Below the pieces are notes generated by a model. The model searched no databases and was not told where the DNA came from. It saw only the letters and a program-made list of their open reading frames with translations. 64,000 bases of DNA, from NCBI GenBank assembly GCA_947623455.1, contig OX392542.1:8439625-8503624 (forward strand), in the 5' to 3' direction. Positions 40,901-51,110 of the stretch are shown piece after piece. This DNA comes from Mimachlamys varia (taxonomy: Eukaryota > Mollusca > Bivalvia > Pectinida > Pectinidae). The position numbers and the translations under genes were made by a program. The stretch's first letter is position 1; the number at the start of each line of letters is the position of its first letter.

Positions 40901-43895
40901 CATGTCAGCAGATGTAACAGTAGGACGTTTAGGAAGTGTCGTCTACCATAACATTGAAGGAGACGTACCGAACAACATATTCGAGTAATCAAGTTGGTGA
41001 TTCTTTCAAAGTATTTGAAGCTACAGGAAAATAACTTATCTTGCCTCGAGCCTAAATGTCAATGTCTCGCTCTACCCTCCTGTTTACAATACAACGGCAA
41101 TGGGTAATTGTAGAAAACATTAACAGCAAAAAATACAAAGGAAAACATTCGTAACAACATCTTAGCTATTGTTTTGTGAAACTACAATGGCCTGAAGTTA
41201 ATAGGAGGTTGTAGAACCACAACGCTATTTTGATCTACGCATCCATGAATGAATTAACCTCTGAATACATTCAGGATTTATTCGTGCAATTTCCAACAAA
41301 TTATACCTTACATTCTACAACAGATGGTGACTTCATTTAACCCGCAGCAAAGATAGGCTTTCAAATGTCTCGCATCACTAATTGGCCCTGGTACCATGTT
41401 AAATATTATGTCACCCCTCATTCCTGTCAGACGGAATACTACCTATATCATGAGATGGTGGTCACCACATTTACGATTTGAAATACTTGTACGTGTATTT
41501 TTTACCTTATTCTTCTCAATTAAATATGAGGTTACATACAGTGATTGAATAATATAATTATGGGCAAGTTTTATTGTCGCCATCTTTGTCACATTAAGGA
41601 ATATTCTACATCCTTGTGTGATATGAAGATAGACGTTTTTGAGTATGCTCATTAGTATGTTTACTTGTTGTGATTGACAATGATGACTCGGTTCTCATTT
41701 CGAGGATGTTTACTTGGGTGTGACCAAAATTTACATGGCGGATGTCGTCGATGAGGCAGAAGACATTTACTGTTCCTGAACACCTGGTCTTACTCTCTTG
41801 TACTTATACAAGGGTCTCCATCTTTCCTTTTTCATATTTTGCTCCTTGTTTAATCGATTTCGAGTTCAGGTGAAAGTTTTGTTGACACTTCGGTATTCTC
41901 TTATTTGTTTTATTCAATATAATCAATACTATAATTGATGCATATATTCGTTGTATTTTCATTTATTTCTCATTGAATCAATAACTCTAGCTGATTTAAA
42001 CACATTGTATTTGTCATTCAACACAAAGGACTAGTCATCATAAAAATGACAAATGAAATATGTATATCTCAACAAGAGTTATTAACTAATTGAAAACATA
42101 AAATACAAACTCCATTTATCACACATCCAGGTGATGTACTAAATGCACAAAAATGTATGATAAAGGCCGAGGATAATGCTATAAAATGGCTTCAAGAAAT
42201 ATAAATTGCGCTAGTCTCTGAACTATCCCCGCGGCGGCGACTGTAATCGACGATCAGACCAACATAACGTACAACACATGTCCGTTTGTCGGCTTGACAA
42301 AAGTAAATCTGTACCAAAGGTATTTGAACGCACTGCAGCACATGAGTATGTTTGTTAATCGGCGTCTTTGAATCGATGCTTAGGCAATATGTCTTCACGT
42401 GAATTGCACGTAAAAATGTGGGAAAAAGTGAATTTCACGTGAGAAATTTCTTGTGAATTTCACGTGAAATTTTATTTCATTTGATTTTTATATGCTAACT
42501 TTTTCACATGAATTTCACATGAATTTCATGTGAACTTCACGAGGAGAAACATTGATTGTGTATCATATACTGCCTAAGCAATACGTAGATACTACATGCA
42601 ATATGTTTATACATCAATGTAATGCAGACTGGAGCACATGTTTAGATACGCCTGTGGTGCTTATGCATGCAAAGTTAAGTGTGTAAAAAGAAAACAAAAC
42701 GTTTGAGACATTTCAAATTCATAACTATTAACTTTCATAGCAAAACCAAAAAATAAATAATCGAGTTAACGGATGCTCCTTGTTACTTTGTGTTGACAGA
42801 GACTTTTGGTAAACCAGGAACTAAAACGTCAGATGCTACAGAACTGGCAGTCCGAAAAAGAATCGTCAGACACTGATGGCCCATTCGAACGATCTGGATT
42901 GAAACGACTTCTGGCACAAAGGCGACTGGCTGAACAACAGAAGCGATCAGGCAGAGGTAATTATACTACAGGGACGTCTTCTGTTTTGTAGTGGAACATT
43001 GGAGGGCATGGATTAGAATAAAATGTTATGACACTGAGCTATTTTTGAGCGTCGTCATTAAGTGTTTTTATAATTGATTATTTTTCGATTTTCACACCGT
43101 AATTATAGGAAACCAGGAAAATGATCAACTGAAAATGCGACATATAGGGAAACTTTTGATTTCGGTTGCATCATCCACACAAAGTTGAGCTTCTCTGTAC
43201 TTTTCAAACGTAACTATATACAGTGCTTTCTTATTAAGTCCCTTGGTTGGGATGGTTTCTCCGCTCAAGGTCACTGTTATCATTTAATAGAACCCATTTC
43301 TGAACACACATTTCCGTACTAGAATTTCCTTGGGCTTTTTTCGTTTTCTTATCAAACTCAAACTTTAGGCAGTGCTATCTTACTGATAGTCCTTTGTATC
43401 AATTGGTTCCCTGTCTGAAGACAGAAAGCAATGTCATTAAAATGGTTACTATAAATACTACACTAGACTCACATCCTGACAAGGGTTTTCATGTAATAAC
43501 CTGAATTTTATTCGGCCTTTCAAACTCAAAAATCAAAAGTGCTTCCTTTCGGAAAGCCCTTGCTTCGGATTGGTCTGCAGGTCAAGGTCATGTTACTATA
43601 AATAAAACCAACGAGCAAATAATATTTTGCATTGGGATATTTGAAGTGCTCGTGTGGCTCCACGAATTTACATGGATTTATACAAGAAATGTTGACTTTT
43701 TTGTTTAATTACTTCATATACATTATGTATAACTCTGCGTATTACTTACTTACGGCTGCATCCTCTTAAAGACTGATGATATTCACCGAAATTTTAACAC
43801 AATGGATTTAATAAGTTCATTGTTTTCCAGGCGGTGTTGCTCTCTGTCTATGGAAGGTATGCCCAGCAGGTCCTTGGCTGGTGTCACAGAAGTAA
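19835..43895 (+). CDS. Somatostatin/urotensin II/allatostatin C-related neuropeptide precursor; join(19835..19969,42800..42956,43831..43895)
   Basis: Predicted 118-residue secreted precursor. Residues 1-25 are a signal peptide: a hydrophobic stretch ILNTIFAIFISLTLIG followed by a likely cleavage near LSCA/AP. A polar, acidic spacer follows, then a basic region with dibasic sites at GLKR and QQKR. Cleavage after QQKR would release a 24-residue peptide beginning SGRGG and ending ALCLWKVCPAGPWLVSQK. The six-residue ring C-L-W-K-V-C has the C-x-W-K-x-C pattern known in urotensin II (CFWKYC) and molluscan somatostatin/allatostatin C-related peptides, which act as secreted neurohormones on somatostatin-type GPCRs. 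Exon phases agree (0, then 1), all introns are GT-AG, and the reading frame closes with TAA at 43893-43895. The 10-residue tail after the ring is longer than in urotensin II. An unseen further phase-0 exon inside the 22.8-kb intron 1 cannot be excluded. Family placement is by motif only. Confidence 0.85.
19970..22239. other. Intron 1, first part: no gene seen
   Basis: AT-rich intronic DNA with a run of about 13 A at 20251-20264. The minus-strand open frame at 21145-21345 has no support. Confidence 0.5.
22240..22865. repeat. About 38-bp minisatellite in intron 1
   Basis: Around 16 diverged copies of a unit containing ttagactcagatgtatatta and catctcgtcattcctt; unit length varies from 36 to 40. 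Copies at the left edge are most diverged. Confidence 0.88.
22866..24654. other. Intron 1: A-rich tract and unique DNA
   Basis: 23223-23311 is an A-rich tract with many poly(A) runs. The plus-strand open frame at 23687-23911 follows an acceptor-like site but in a phase that cannot join exon 1. Nothing else stands out. Confidence 0.5.
24655..26720. repeat. 44-bp minisatellite in intron 1
   Basis: About 47 highly uniform copies of a 44-bp unit with gtctacacagtaagtcgtaa and cagagtgacgtacactacc. Low divergence suggests recent expansion or homogenisation. The variant cacagttagtcg recurs at spacings of 176 and 132 bp (four and three units), showing block-wise copying. Confidence 0.97.
26727..27210. 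repeat. Three diverged units of about 155 bp
   Basis: The pattern tttgacattgaa...ttattatcgc(c/t)atttcttgagaa recurs near 26762, 26925 and 27078. It reads as an old tandem repeat of a dispersed bivalve-type sequence; open frames through it are spurious. Confidence 0.6.
27420..27720. repeat. Dispersed repeat with a ccgtctgt microsatellite and two 151-bp units
   Basis: A cctgccgtctgtccgtccgt-type microsatellite at 27446-27478 is followed by two diverged copies (27485 and 27636) of a unit containing attatctctgcaat and cagatacatca. Confidence 0.65.
28325..28575 (-). repeat. Dispersed repeat family R3 (copy 1)
   Basis: Inverted relative to copies at 49480-49860 and 50720-51110. Shared blocks include the complement of gaaacaggtcacacgatttg and gattggctgacatgatgaac. 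It carries TGACGTCA at 28493-28500. Confidence 0.65.
29331..29835 (+). mobile_element. MITE-like inverted-repeat element M1 (copy 1)
   Basis: It opens with a hairpin of two 35-bp arms (29331-29365 and 29412-29446, core agatgtagtatacagt) and closes with a second hairpin (29783-29818, caaattgtaatata and complement). Between them a block with tatctgaggcggagtgcaaa occurs twice (about 29606 and 29725). A copy in opposite orientation is at 36154-36568. No transposase is present. Confidence 0.7.
29836..30820. other. Intron 1: no gene seen
   Basis: Unique intronic sequence. The open frame at 30162-30347 (-) has no supporting features. Confidence 0.45.
30821..31716. repeat. 63-bp minisatellite in intron 1
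   Basis: About 14 copies of a 63-bp unit with tttgattttgaagatttgat, tgtctagtagagtttataac and acaggtacccaatcaaat. One unit near 31570 carries a small internal duplication. Confidence 0.95.
32130..33118. repeat. 30-bp minisatellite in intron 1 with decaying right flank
   Basis: About 22 good copies of a 30-bp unit (acaccagttaaatcgcactc plus attaataaac) to about 32805, then diverged units to 33118. Two main variants, ending cgcactc or tttcaat, alternate in blocks. Confidence 0.9.
33655..33750. repeat. Two-copy 46-bp tandem duplication
   Basis: The segment with ttaattggtgtggtgtaagg and gacatagttaaatc occurs twice, with two differences. Confidence 0.85.
34152..35190. repeat. 19-bp minisatellite with a longer composite unit
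   Basis: About 50 copies of tctatctgatcacacagcc. About eight times the unit is replaced by a longer variant containing aacgtctgttctgtcacaca, at irregular spacing of 57-155 bp, so the array has a loose higher-order structure. Confidence 0.94.
35882..36700. repeat. 20-bp minisatellite split by an inserted element
   Basis: Diverged copies of a 20-bp unit (ccattgacaaatataaaggg) fill 35882-36112 and resume at 36570-36700. The MITE-like element M1 lies between. A (ta) run follows at 36727-36742. Confidence 0.82.
36154..36568 (-). mobile_element. MITE-like inverted-repeat element M1 (copy 2)
   Basis: Opposite orientation to 29331-29835. It shows the small hairpin (36154-36189), two copies of the complement of tctgaggcggagtgcaaag (about 36231 and 36353) and one arm of the large hairpin (36532-36568). 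It contains TGACGTCA at 36308-36315. It sits inside the 20-bp array. Confidence 0.7.
36745..37943. other. Intron 1: no gene seen
   Basis: Unique AT-rich intronic DNA with no array and no credible open frame. Confidence 0.5.
37944..41905 (+). repeat. Cluster of four R1 retroelement tails in intron 1
   Basis: Plus-strand copies lie at 37944-38106, 39337-39520, 40541-40876 and 41563-41905, all ending near a variant of cttcggtattctct. The last one starts furthest upstream, inside the reverse transcriptase C-terminus (ggcaagttttattgtcgcca). A degenerate minus-strand piece is at 40322-40370. Open frames such as 40595-40819 are within these tails. The DNA between copies is unique. Confidence 0.78.
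42378..42579. mobile_element. Small TIR element with CACGTG-type palindromes
   Basis: It is bounded by inverted repeats gcttaggcaatatg (42378) and catatactgcctaagc (42564-42579). The inside repeats gaatttcacgtga-like words at 42429, 42454 and in diverged form (cacatgaatttcacatg) at 42508-42540. It lies about 220 bp before exon 2 of the neuropeptide gene. Confidence 0.65.
42800..42956 (+). CDS. Exon 2 of the neuropeptide precursor (basic propeptide with processing sites)
   Basis: The exon starts after the acceptor tttgtgttgacag (AG at 42798-42799) in phase 0 and encodes residues 46-97 plus one base. The sequence is rich in Q, E, K and R and contains the dibasic sites GLKR and QQKR; the second begins the mature peptide (SGRG). 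It ends at gcagag|gtaatt with one leftover base. If intron 2 is retained, translation continues for ten codons to a stop at 42989 and the cyclic peptide is lost. Codon content and lack of repeats differ from the surrounding AT-rich DNA. Confidence 0.82.
43190..43620. repeat. Three diverged units of about 165 bp in intron 2
   Basis: A pattern of tcaaactcaaa, agtgctatctta, tagtcctttg, attggt, aaggtcatgttactataaat recurs near 43205, 43370 and 43530. These are old copies of a dispersed unit between exons 2 and 3 of the neuropeptide gene. Confidence 0.55.
43831..43895 (+). CDS. Exon 3 of the neuropeptide precursor (cyclic CLWKVC peptide)
   Basis: The acceptor is ttgttttccag, ending at 43830. The first two bases complete a Gly codon with the leftover base of exon 2, then read GVALCLWKVCPAGPWLVSQK and stop. 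The two cysteines flank L-W-K-V; the W-K pair is the receptor-contact core known for somatostatin and urotensin II. No amidation Gly precedes the stop, so the C-terminus is predicted free; a terminal Lys could be trimmed by carboxypeptidase. Confidence 0.88.
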
Positions 43896-44094
43896 CCAAG
43901 CAACCAACGACACGTGATGGAATGTGACGTCACTTCATCCATAAATTCAAATGAGAATCAGTATATGACCATACTTTATATCCATTGTATTCGGTGATCT
44001 GAATGATAATGAATGAGTCAATTATATAAAGAACATCAGTTTTGCAGTTTTGTGATAAACCAAATCGAGTTTGATGTGAATGAACAGAAAAAGA

Positions 44095-44143
44095 AATAAA
44101 ATTATATCTTTCGTACAAGCATTCATATATAGAGAGAAATAAA
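44095..44143 (+). terminator. Poly(A) signals of the neuropeptide gene
   Basis: Two AATAAA hexamers occur at 44095-44100 and 44138-44143, about 200-250 bases after the stop codon. A T/GT-rich stretch (gtcttgttgtgtatt, about 44163) follows the second and suits a downstream cleavage element. Which one is used cannot be decided from sequence. Confidence 0.55.
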
Positions 44144-44559
44144 ATATATCATTATAAGACGGAGTCTTGTTGTGTATTACAAATCGTTCATTTATACTTA
44201 TCAAGTTACTTATTTCTAACCGTAATGAATGTGAAAGAATGAATACCACAGCAACAACATATAAACTGGAAGCGACGCAGTGATCAGCATATCTAATCGA
44301 AATCGGAAGTCACGTAATTAGTGCGACAACCATTCAGGTTTGTCAACATATAAACAAACACCGTTAGTCAACCAGCGCTTATTTAAATACGAACAATATT
44401 ACGTATAGAAAGGGCTAGTGTGTTAGTTCGCGAGGAGATAGACATATATATATTGTTGTTTACATATTATAAGCATTATACATATATTAGAAAGCTATGA
44501 AAGATAATTTTTACCAAACATTTTTTCTCGGCGATATACAGTTTCTGTGAGCGTATATG

Positions 44560-44845
44560 AAAAATGACGCAACACACACATGCTGCACCTTTTAAATTAA
44601 GCAATAGAAACTATGCCGAAAAAAGGAATTGTATTGCATCATGAAGCTATTTCGTCCTCCTTTGCTAGGGATCAAAATATGGGAATCAAAAACTTCTAAA
44701 CTTATGTACATGTAGAAGCAGAAGAGTCAGGTGCGTAGAACCCCTTAACGAATTTAGAAAAACAAAACTATACTGTATACTTTCAAATCGTGTACTACGA
44801 GGGGTGTATACTATGAACCATACCACTAGTACTGAGAGCATGATA
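44560..44845 (+). repeat. Dispersed repeat family R2 (inverted copy)
   Basis: It matches the complement of 2873-3240, including gctatttcgtcctcc, acttctaaacttatg and gaagcagaagagtcagg, and extends to the complement of the aagtacgcgatttgaaa block. Confidence 0.72.
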
Positions 44846-45157
44846 CGTGTAACAGAAAAAAAGCCTCCGAAAATCCCAATGAGGGAAATCCTTTTTTTTT
44901 GACCTTCTAAAGGACCAGGAAAATTATTGAAATTACACGTTTAACCATATTTGAGGTTTAATATCTGCCTCATTTGTAACATTGGGCATATGGATTTAAC
45001 AGTATGTAAAGACCAACTAATATTAAAAAAAGATTTGCCAAACTCTTCTACCCGAGGTATTGTATTGAAAAAAAGAAATGTCAATATCGCCAAAAAAACT
45101 TTTATAACAAGACTATTTTGGCTTTTGTTGTCTTTTCAAATGTAGAGAATAATATGA

Positions 45158-45335
45158 ACTATTAGTGTCGTCAATGAAGCAGAAGACGCTTACTCTTCCG
45201 GAACACCTGGTCTTGTTCTCTTGTTCTTTAACAAGGGTCTCCATGTAAATAATTCCTTTTTTCACATTTTGCCTCAAGTTTAATTGATTGTGAAATCGGA
45301 TTATGGTTTGGTTGACGCTTCGATATTTTCTATTT
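45158..45335 (+). repeat. R1 retroelement 3' tail
   Basis: It contains gtgtcgtcaatgaagcagaa and cttccggaacacctggtctt and ends near gacgcttcgatattttct. Confidence 0.78.
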
Positions 45336-47790
45336 TTTTAATTAATTAACATCAATACCAATATCAGTTTTTATTTACTTCATAGTTTTATTAAAAATAT
45401 ATATATCCCCAAAGATTTGCGATGAAGGAAAAGAAAAACATCGTGATTTGTTTAAATATAATATATTATTTCAACCTTAATTCCACTTAGAGGAAAGGCG
45501 ACTGTTATAGTATTATTCCATACCAAAAGTATTGGAAATCGTAGCAAACATAATATATACACTAATTTTCGTTGTTCAAAATCATTGCCATTTTCAGCAG
45601 CTCAGTAAAAAGTGCACGAAATGAGGATTTGATCAACCTGGATAGGTTCACTATTTCTAGAAGGCTTCACCAAGATGACATTTCTATATGCATAGAAAAT
45701 AATGTGATTAGCTTTAAGCATTATTTTATGATATCACCTAAATACAAGTTACATAAATGGAGAAGTTGTTCAATTTGGACCTCCAAAAAGATCCAAATTA
45801 GCCCTACTCGGTCAACTTCGAAGGTTCATAAATGTTTATTAGTGAAAATAAGATATATAATATAAAACTATGAATTACAGAATGCCTAATACAATGCAAT
45901 TAAACTAAGCTTGAATGGATATTTATCTTGATTAATAGTATTTTTTTTTATTCAAAATGACAACCGAAGCCAACATCGTCGTGCCTAAAATGAATATTAT
46001 CCCTATTGACCTGGACAGGTCAATATTCCATTGAAATCAATTAGACCGTATCTGAATTGGATAGCTTAGTCAGGACTACACTGTAAGTGAAATAAAAACT
46101 AATATAGAAAAACAAATCTGAAAAAAAAATCTCAAATTCGGATAATTTTGACCCCGGATAATAAAAGTGATGTTTCAAAATTATGTTTTTCTAGGACGAA
46201 ATGATACGGGTTTAATAAAAAAAACTTTATTATTTATTGGGCCGAATCAAGTCTAAAACAATACAAAAGCTCTCCTAAAGTTCACAGTAAAACGGAACTG
46301 AGGTGATTAAGCTGGAGATTTTATTCTGATCCCGAGAATGACGAGGACCTGCGCTTTTTCCCGACAGTAACTTAAGTTGGTTTACCAACCTCGATGAAAC
46401 ACAACAGCAACAGGTCGAGATGGTGGTTAAAAATCAATAGCCTTACAACGACGCTGAAAAAAACTGTCAAAAATATCATCTCGTGAATCAAAGTGAATGA
46501 TATAAAATTAAAGATTATGTTTTCATCGAAAAACCCATTTTACACTGATCATCCCTATTACGTCACCTACAAGCATATCTGCTTTGAATTTCACTTTCAT
46601 TTTTTGAAGATAAAGAATAATTTGCAGCGGTATAGAAAATTACATGCTGTTTTCTGTTGATAATCATAAAATCTGATGAAGGCTTTTAAAAATATAAGCT
46701 TAGAGAAAAAAGGACAGATAGACATTATAACGTGTTTTAACTCCAGATCTCTTTATTAGTTACATGATGGACATGGCTCGAGCAAGTGCTAGCTGTATTG
46801 ATCATCACAGCTTTATAGTAAACAGTATCTTAGGTTACACATAGAGTTAGTGGGAGTTGTCTACCCTTCACCATCATTCGATATCTTCCTTATGACCATT
46901 CAATGCTATGTATTCTGTTACAAGCCCAAGAAACAGGAAACATTACATGTAGCTACAAGGTCAAGAATTTGATATATTCTGTCTCGCTCCTAGGAAAATA
47001 AATGGTTTTGGTCTTGGTATCCTACATGTACATCGGAAAGTAAATATTTATTTTTCAGTATACATGTATAGTATAATAATTCAATCTTATATATGTATCA
47101 TATACTCGTATCAAGGTTAAACTATAAGGCAAGACTGGAAACCGTTTATCCGGTATGGCTAAAGCTAAAAAAATGATCTCTGAAAAACAAACATTTCTTT
47201 CACGTTTCTTAACAAGATGTAATAAAAAAGGAAATACACAAATATAGAAAAATGAAAGACTAAACCGCTACTCAAACGTTCAACTTGACTTTTTCATTGA
47301 AGGGAAATATCTATTCGCGTATTTTATAACAGTGTTTCATACCTATAATGTGCCAAGATTTTTATATACATTATTGTATATTGTCATGTCACTGTCCTTT
47401 CTATGTATATATGTATCGCATTCTACACGGATCTTGACTTTTAGCTAATAAAGAAAGACAGATGGTTATCCTATTTCGCTATCCAAATAGCTACATTAAC
47501 TTGTCAACGCAATGTCCTGGCACTACTGCGCCACACGCATCCTCAAATCGGGAGTAAAAGGGAGATAACTGTATACAGGAAACAAAAACACAGTTCAGCG
47601 GACCAGAGATCCGAAAACTTGTTATACTTTTGTTCTGTGAACTATTTATACAAGTATAGTGTAACTTAACATAGGAGAAGTAAAACAGAAGTAACTGTTG
47701 GTAACAGACATAATTATATAATTATTCATTATCTTAAATCATAGTTACATTCACAAGTATTGGTGCAGGTGATATAAAGAAAAACAAATC
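45336..47790. other. Intergenic, no gene seen
   Basis: AT-rich sequence without arrays. A 22-bp palindrome (tattgacct, ggac, aggtcaata) is at about 46007. The open frame at 45572-45865 has no recognisable domain. Confidence 0.5.
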
Positions 47791-48145
47791 AGAGAATACC
47801 GAAGCGTGAACAAAACCATAATCCGACCTCAAAATCGATTAAACTAGGGGCAAAATAGGAACAAAGGAAAAATTTACATGAAGACTCTCGTAAAAGCACA
47901 ACAGAATAAGACCAGGTGTTCCGGAAGAGTAAGCATCTTCTGCTTCATCGACGACACCCGCCATGTAAATCTTGGTCACATCCAAATAAGCATCAATCCT
48001 CAAAATAAGAACCGAGTCATCATTGTCAATCACAACAAGCAAACACACTAACAAGCAAACTCAAAAATATCCATCTTCATATCACACAAAGATACAGAAT
48101 ATTTCTCGAGAATCTTACATGATCCGCCATCTCGTCTTTCCTAAC
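47791..48145 (-). repeat. R1 retroelement 3' tail (long copy)
   Basis: Minus-strand copy with 3' terminus agagaataccgaagcg at 47791. It extends into the end of the reverse transcriptase frame (complement of ttgtgtgatatgaag). The 71-codon open frame at 47839-48054 is the same non-coding tail that yields a look-alike frame at 40595. Confidence 0.8.
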
Positions 48146-48240
48146 TTTGCCAAGATTTAAACATTGTATTGTAAGATACTTGCCACTTGTTCTTTTTATC
48201 CAGCAACACTAATAGTCACATAAAGGATGATATAACACCC

Positions 48241-48425
48241 ATGCTGCACATTCTAAATTTAGTAATAGACGCAGTATGTCGAAACAATGAATTAAACTGC
48301 ATCATACAGCTGTTTCGTCCTTCTGGGACTCGTCAGATATGCTAGGATCTAAAAGATGGGAATTCAAAATTTCTAAACTAATGTAGAAGCAGAAGGGTCA
48401 GGGGCGTAAACCCCCTTTAATGTAT
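48241..48425 (+). repeat. Dispersed repeat family R2 (third copy)
   Basis: It contains agctgtttcgtccttctggg, atttctaaactaatgtagaa and gggtcaggggcgtaaacccc, matching 3041-3225 in reverse orientation. Confidence 0.72.
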
Positions 48426-48929
48426 GAATTAAACATAAAGTCATTGTTTTATCCTTTTATTGCACAGAAGACATGCGACCACAGGCGAGTTATGTCGCGT
48501 AGGCAAATAACCATTTACTACTTCTTTCAGAAAGTCAAGGTGCAATGTAGCATAGTTTCACTTCTTTATGGACACACATATTAACTTAATTCATGTGTGT
48601 ATGAAAATATTAACAAAATGGAATTTATTTATAAATAACCATTTACCTTCATTTTATTCGCACTTGAAAGTAGTCCGTCAGAACTGGAAACAGCTCACGT
48701 TCATCGTATTGACGGATAAAATAAGTTCAATTGACGGATAAAGTAGAACTTATCGACCGATATATGTGGTGTTTGCAGGGCAAAACAACCTAAATGTCAT
48801 ATCGTGATGTCTCTAACATTCAGATCATCCAGCAAAGTAATTTACACTGTAATGAACTTGTATTTCTACCACATTACCCTGTGTTATTCCATTCTCAGAC
48901 CATTGTATAACAGTGCTGACTGTTGGATA

Positions 48930-49470
48930 CTATAAGACTCTTTCATGACCAGAGGTGTAAGATAGGGAAATTCCACCCGAGGGGTTTTGCCAAATTTGAA
49001 AATCCCGAGGGTGGAATTTCCCTATGTTACACCTTTCGTCATGAACGAGTATTTTTCTCTCATTTCAACTACCTGAATAAGCTCAAAAACCATGAAAATA
49101 CATTTGACTGGCCACCATTTTGAAAATATCAAATTTTTCCTTGAATTTTTTTGACGAAAACAAATGATACAGCGAGATCGAGCATACCCCATATTTGCAA
49201 ACGTATTTTGCGCAGAAAAAATAATCTCAGCTTTCTAATGTACACGGTTAAAATATCATCAAAGGTTTTAATTTCATCACGTCGCCATTTTTCTTTTATC
49301 GGCATCAGATTTTACCGAACTCGTGACGTCACGACATTGTTGCGCCATTGTGACGTCACGCGGTGGCTGTATTGCATGGGTAGGTGTGTAATACAACCAC
49401 AGCGATCATATGTGTATTGCCCTAGACAGGCCAGTATTACACACCTAGAAATGAGAGAAATATATGCTAT
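48930..49470. mobile_element. Palindromic MITE-like element with two TGACGTCA sites
   Basis: The left end holds an inverted repeat, ggtgtaagatagggaaattc against gaatttccctatgttacacc (48953 to 49041). The right end returns to ccagtattacacacctag and tgagagaaat, echoing the left side's ctctcatttc. Perfect TGACGTCA sites lie at 49324-49331 and 49351-49358. No transposase. Confidence 0.5.
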
Positions 49471-49479
49471 ATACCACTA

Positions 49480-49860
49480 GTGGAATATGACCTTCCGAAC
49501 TTTTGATTGGTTGAGAGGTTGAACTTTGACGGGAAATCACGTGGTTCAATGCAGCGTGCTGATTGTTGACGTCATCATCGATTGTGAGGTCGACACAATT
49601 GAGCGGGAATATATACGAGATGATGTGTTTTCGCGGAAATATTCCGCGATTCACAGAAAACAACACTACCACTGCGACTTAATATTATTGTGGTAGAAAC
49701 AGGTCACACGATTTGTGGTTATTGGATAGGGAATTTATATCACTCTCGTTAATTTTTTTAAAAGTTACAATAGACACGAGAGTTGTATTTTTTAAAAATA
49801 ATTAACTCGAGTGAAATAAATTCCATACCCAACAACCACTCGTTGTGTTACCTCTATATC
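49480..49860 (+). repeat. Dispersed repeat family R3 (copy 2)
   Basis: It shares with 50720-51110 the blocks ttttgattgg, gggaatatata, gtagaaacaggtcaca, tgtggttattgga and aattaactcgag. TGACGTCA is at 49567-49574. A short inverted repeat around actctcgttaa and cacgagagt is visible at 49743-49775. Confidence 0.65.
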
Positions 49861-50719
49861 TTCTACGAGAGGAAACCTACTGCTTGACAAATCACAACTC
49901 CATAGATCCTGGCCTATCCCTGCCGGCTCTCTGTCCTCTGTGGCCCTCTGCAGCCATCCGAGTCTCTCCCGCGGCCTTCAAATTGTTTGTTAACTTCAGA
50001 GCCAAGTTAATGCACATGAAATAAAAGAATGATGACGTCATCGACCGTAATAGAGGGTACAGGGCAATACATGTATTAATCAAGACGATTCGGGACATAA
50101 ACTGATATTGATTGGAGATTCCTTACCAGAAAAGGAACACCGTTGCTTCTGAAATAGCAGAACATAATTTCTATTTGACTTCATGCTGACATTTTGGGAT
50201 ATCCACGGGAATGATTAGCAGAAACATCAAACACATAAAAACAAAATACATTTTCACAGATAATAAAATCGGTTTAAAACGCTTTTCAGTTTTATAAACA
50301 GCCGATCAGTACCTCAAATTGACAATGATTGTTTTCGTAAGAACTTGATAATGTTCGTTACCATTAAAAAGGCACTTTTGAGAAGTGTCACTTGTCGACG
50401 ACAGATTAAAAAAAAACCATTTTATAACCATCACTCACTATGGTCAATATAACACACATTAAGTTTTGATGCCATATCGCAAGGGTCGATTTCTGGTTTT
50501 ACATGACAGATGTGTCTGTTTAACAACACGCACACACACATAACTTCAATAAGTATGTTTATGATGTGGATATTAAACCTCTTGCGATACTTATCCCGAA
50601 AACTGATATCTATTTCTATTAGAATAGGTACATAGGTACTATTCAACTCTAAGTGTATCAAATATTCATTACAACTGTTAAATAACATTTTGTTCATATA
50701 CCACACGTAGCATAAACTC

Positions 50720-51110
50720 TAAACGCATTTTGATTGGCTGACATGATGAACTTTGACAATGTCACTTGCTGTTGTTTACGATGTCATCTATTGTAGATGT
50801 CGTCATGCACTACTTGGCGGGGATATATACAAGATGCTACGTTTTGCGCATATCATATTCCGTGGTTCTCTGAAGCTGTTTCCGACTGAGATTTTGGTAG
50901 AAACAGGTCACATGACTTGTGGTTATTGGATGTAGACACTTGCTAAAGATTGGATATAGAATTTATTCCACTCTAGTTTTTTATTTTAAGTTACAAAAGA
51001 CACTCCCTAAAACTCGTATCTTTTGTCACATTTAAAAAAACAATTAACTCGAGGGAAATAAAAACCATATCTAACAACCATTCATTGTGTAATGTAACCT
51101 CTATTTAATT
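50720..51110 (+). repeat. Dispersed repeat family R3 (copy 3)
   Basis: Aligned by eye to 49480-49860 over almost the whole length, with an extra piece near 50932-50955. Its CRE-like site is mutated (gatgtcatc). Confidence 0.65.

Noticed and set aside
40595..48054. Conserved-looking peptide (VTKIY-AGVVDE, SGTPGLILL) at 40595-40819 (+) and 47839-48054 (-)
   Set aside because: Both are the R1 retroelement tail downstream of the reverse transcriptase stop; other copies break the frame.
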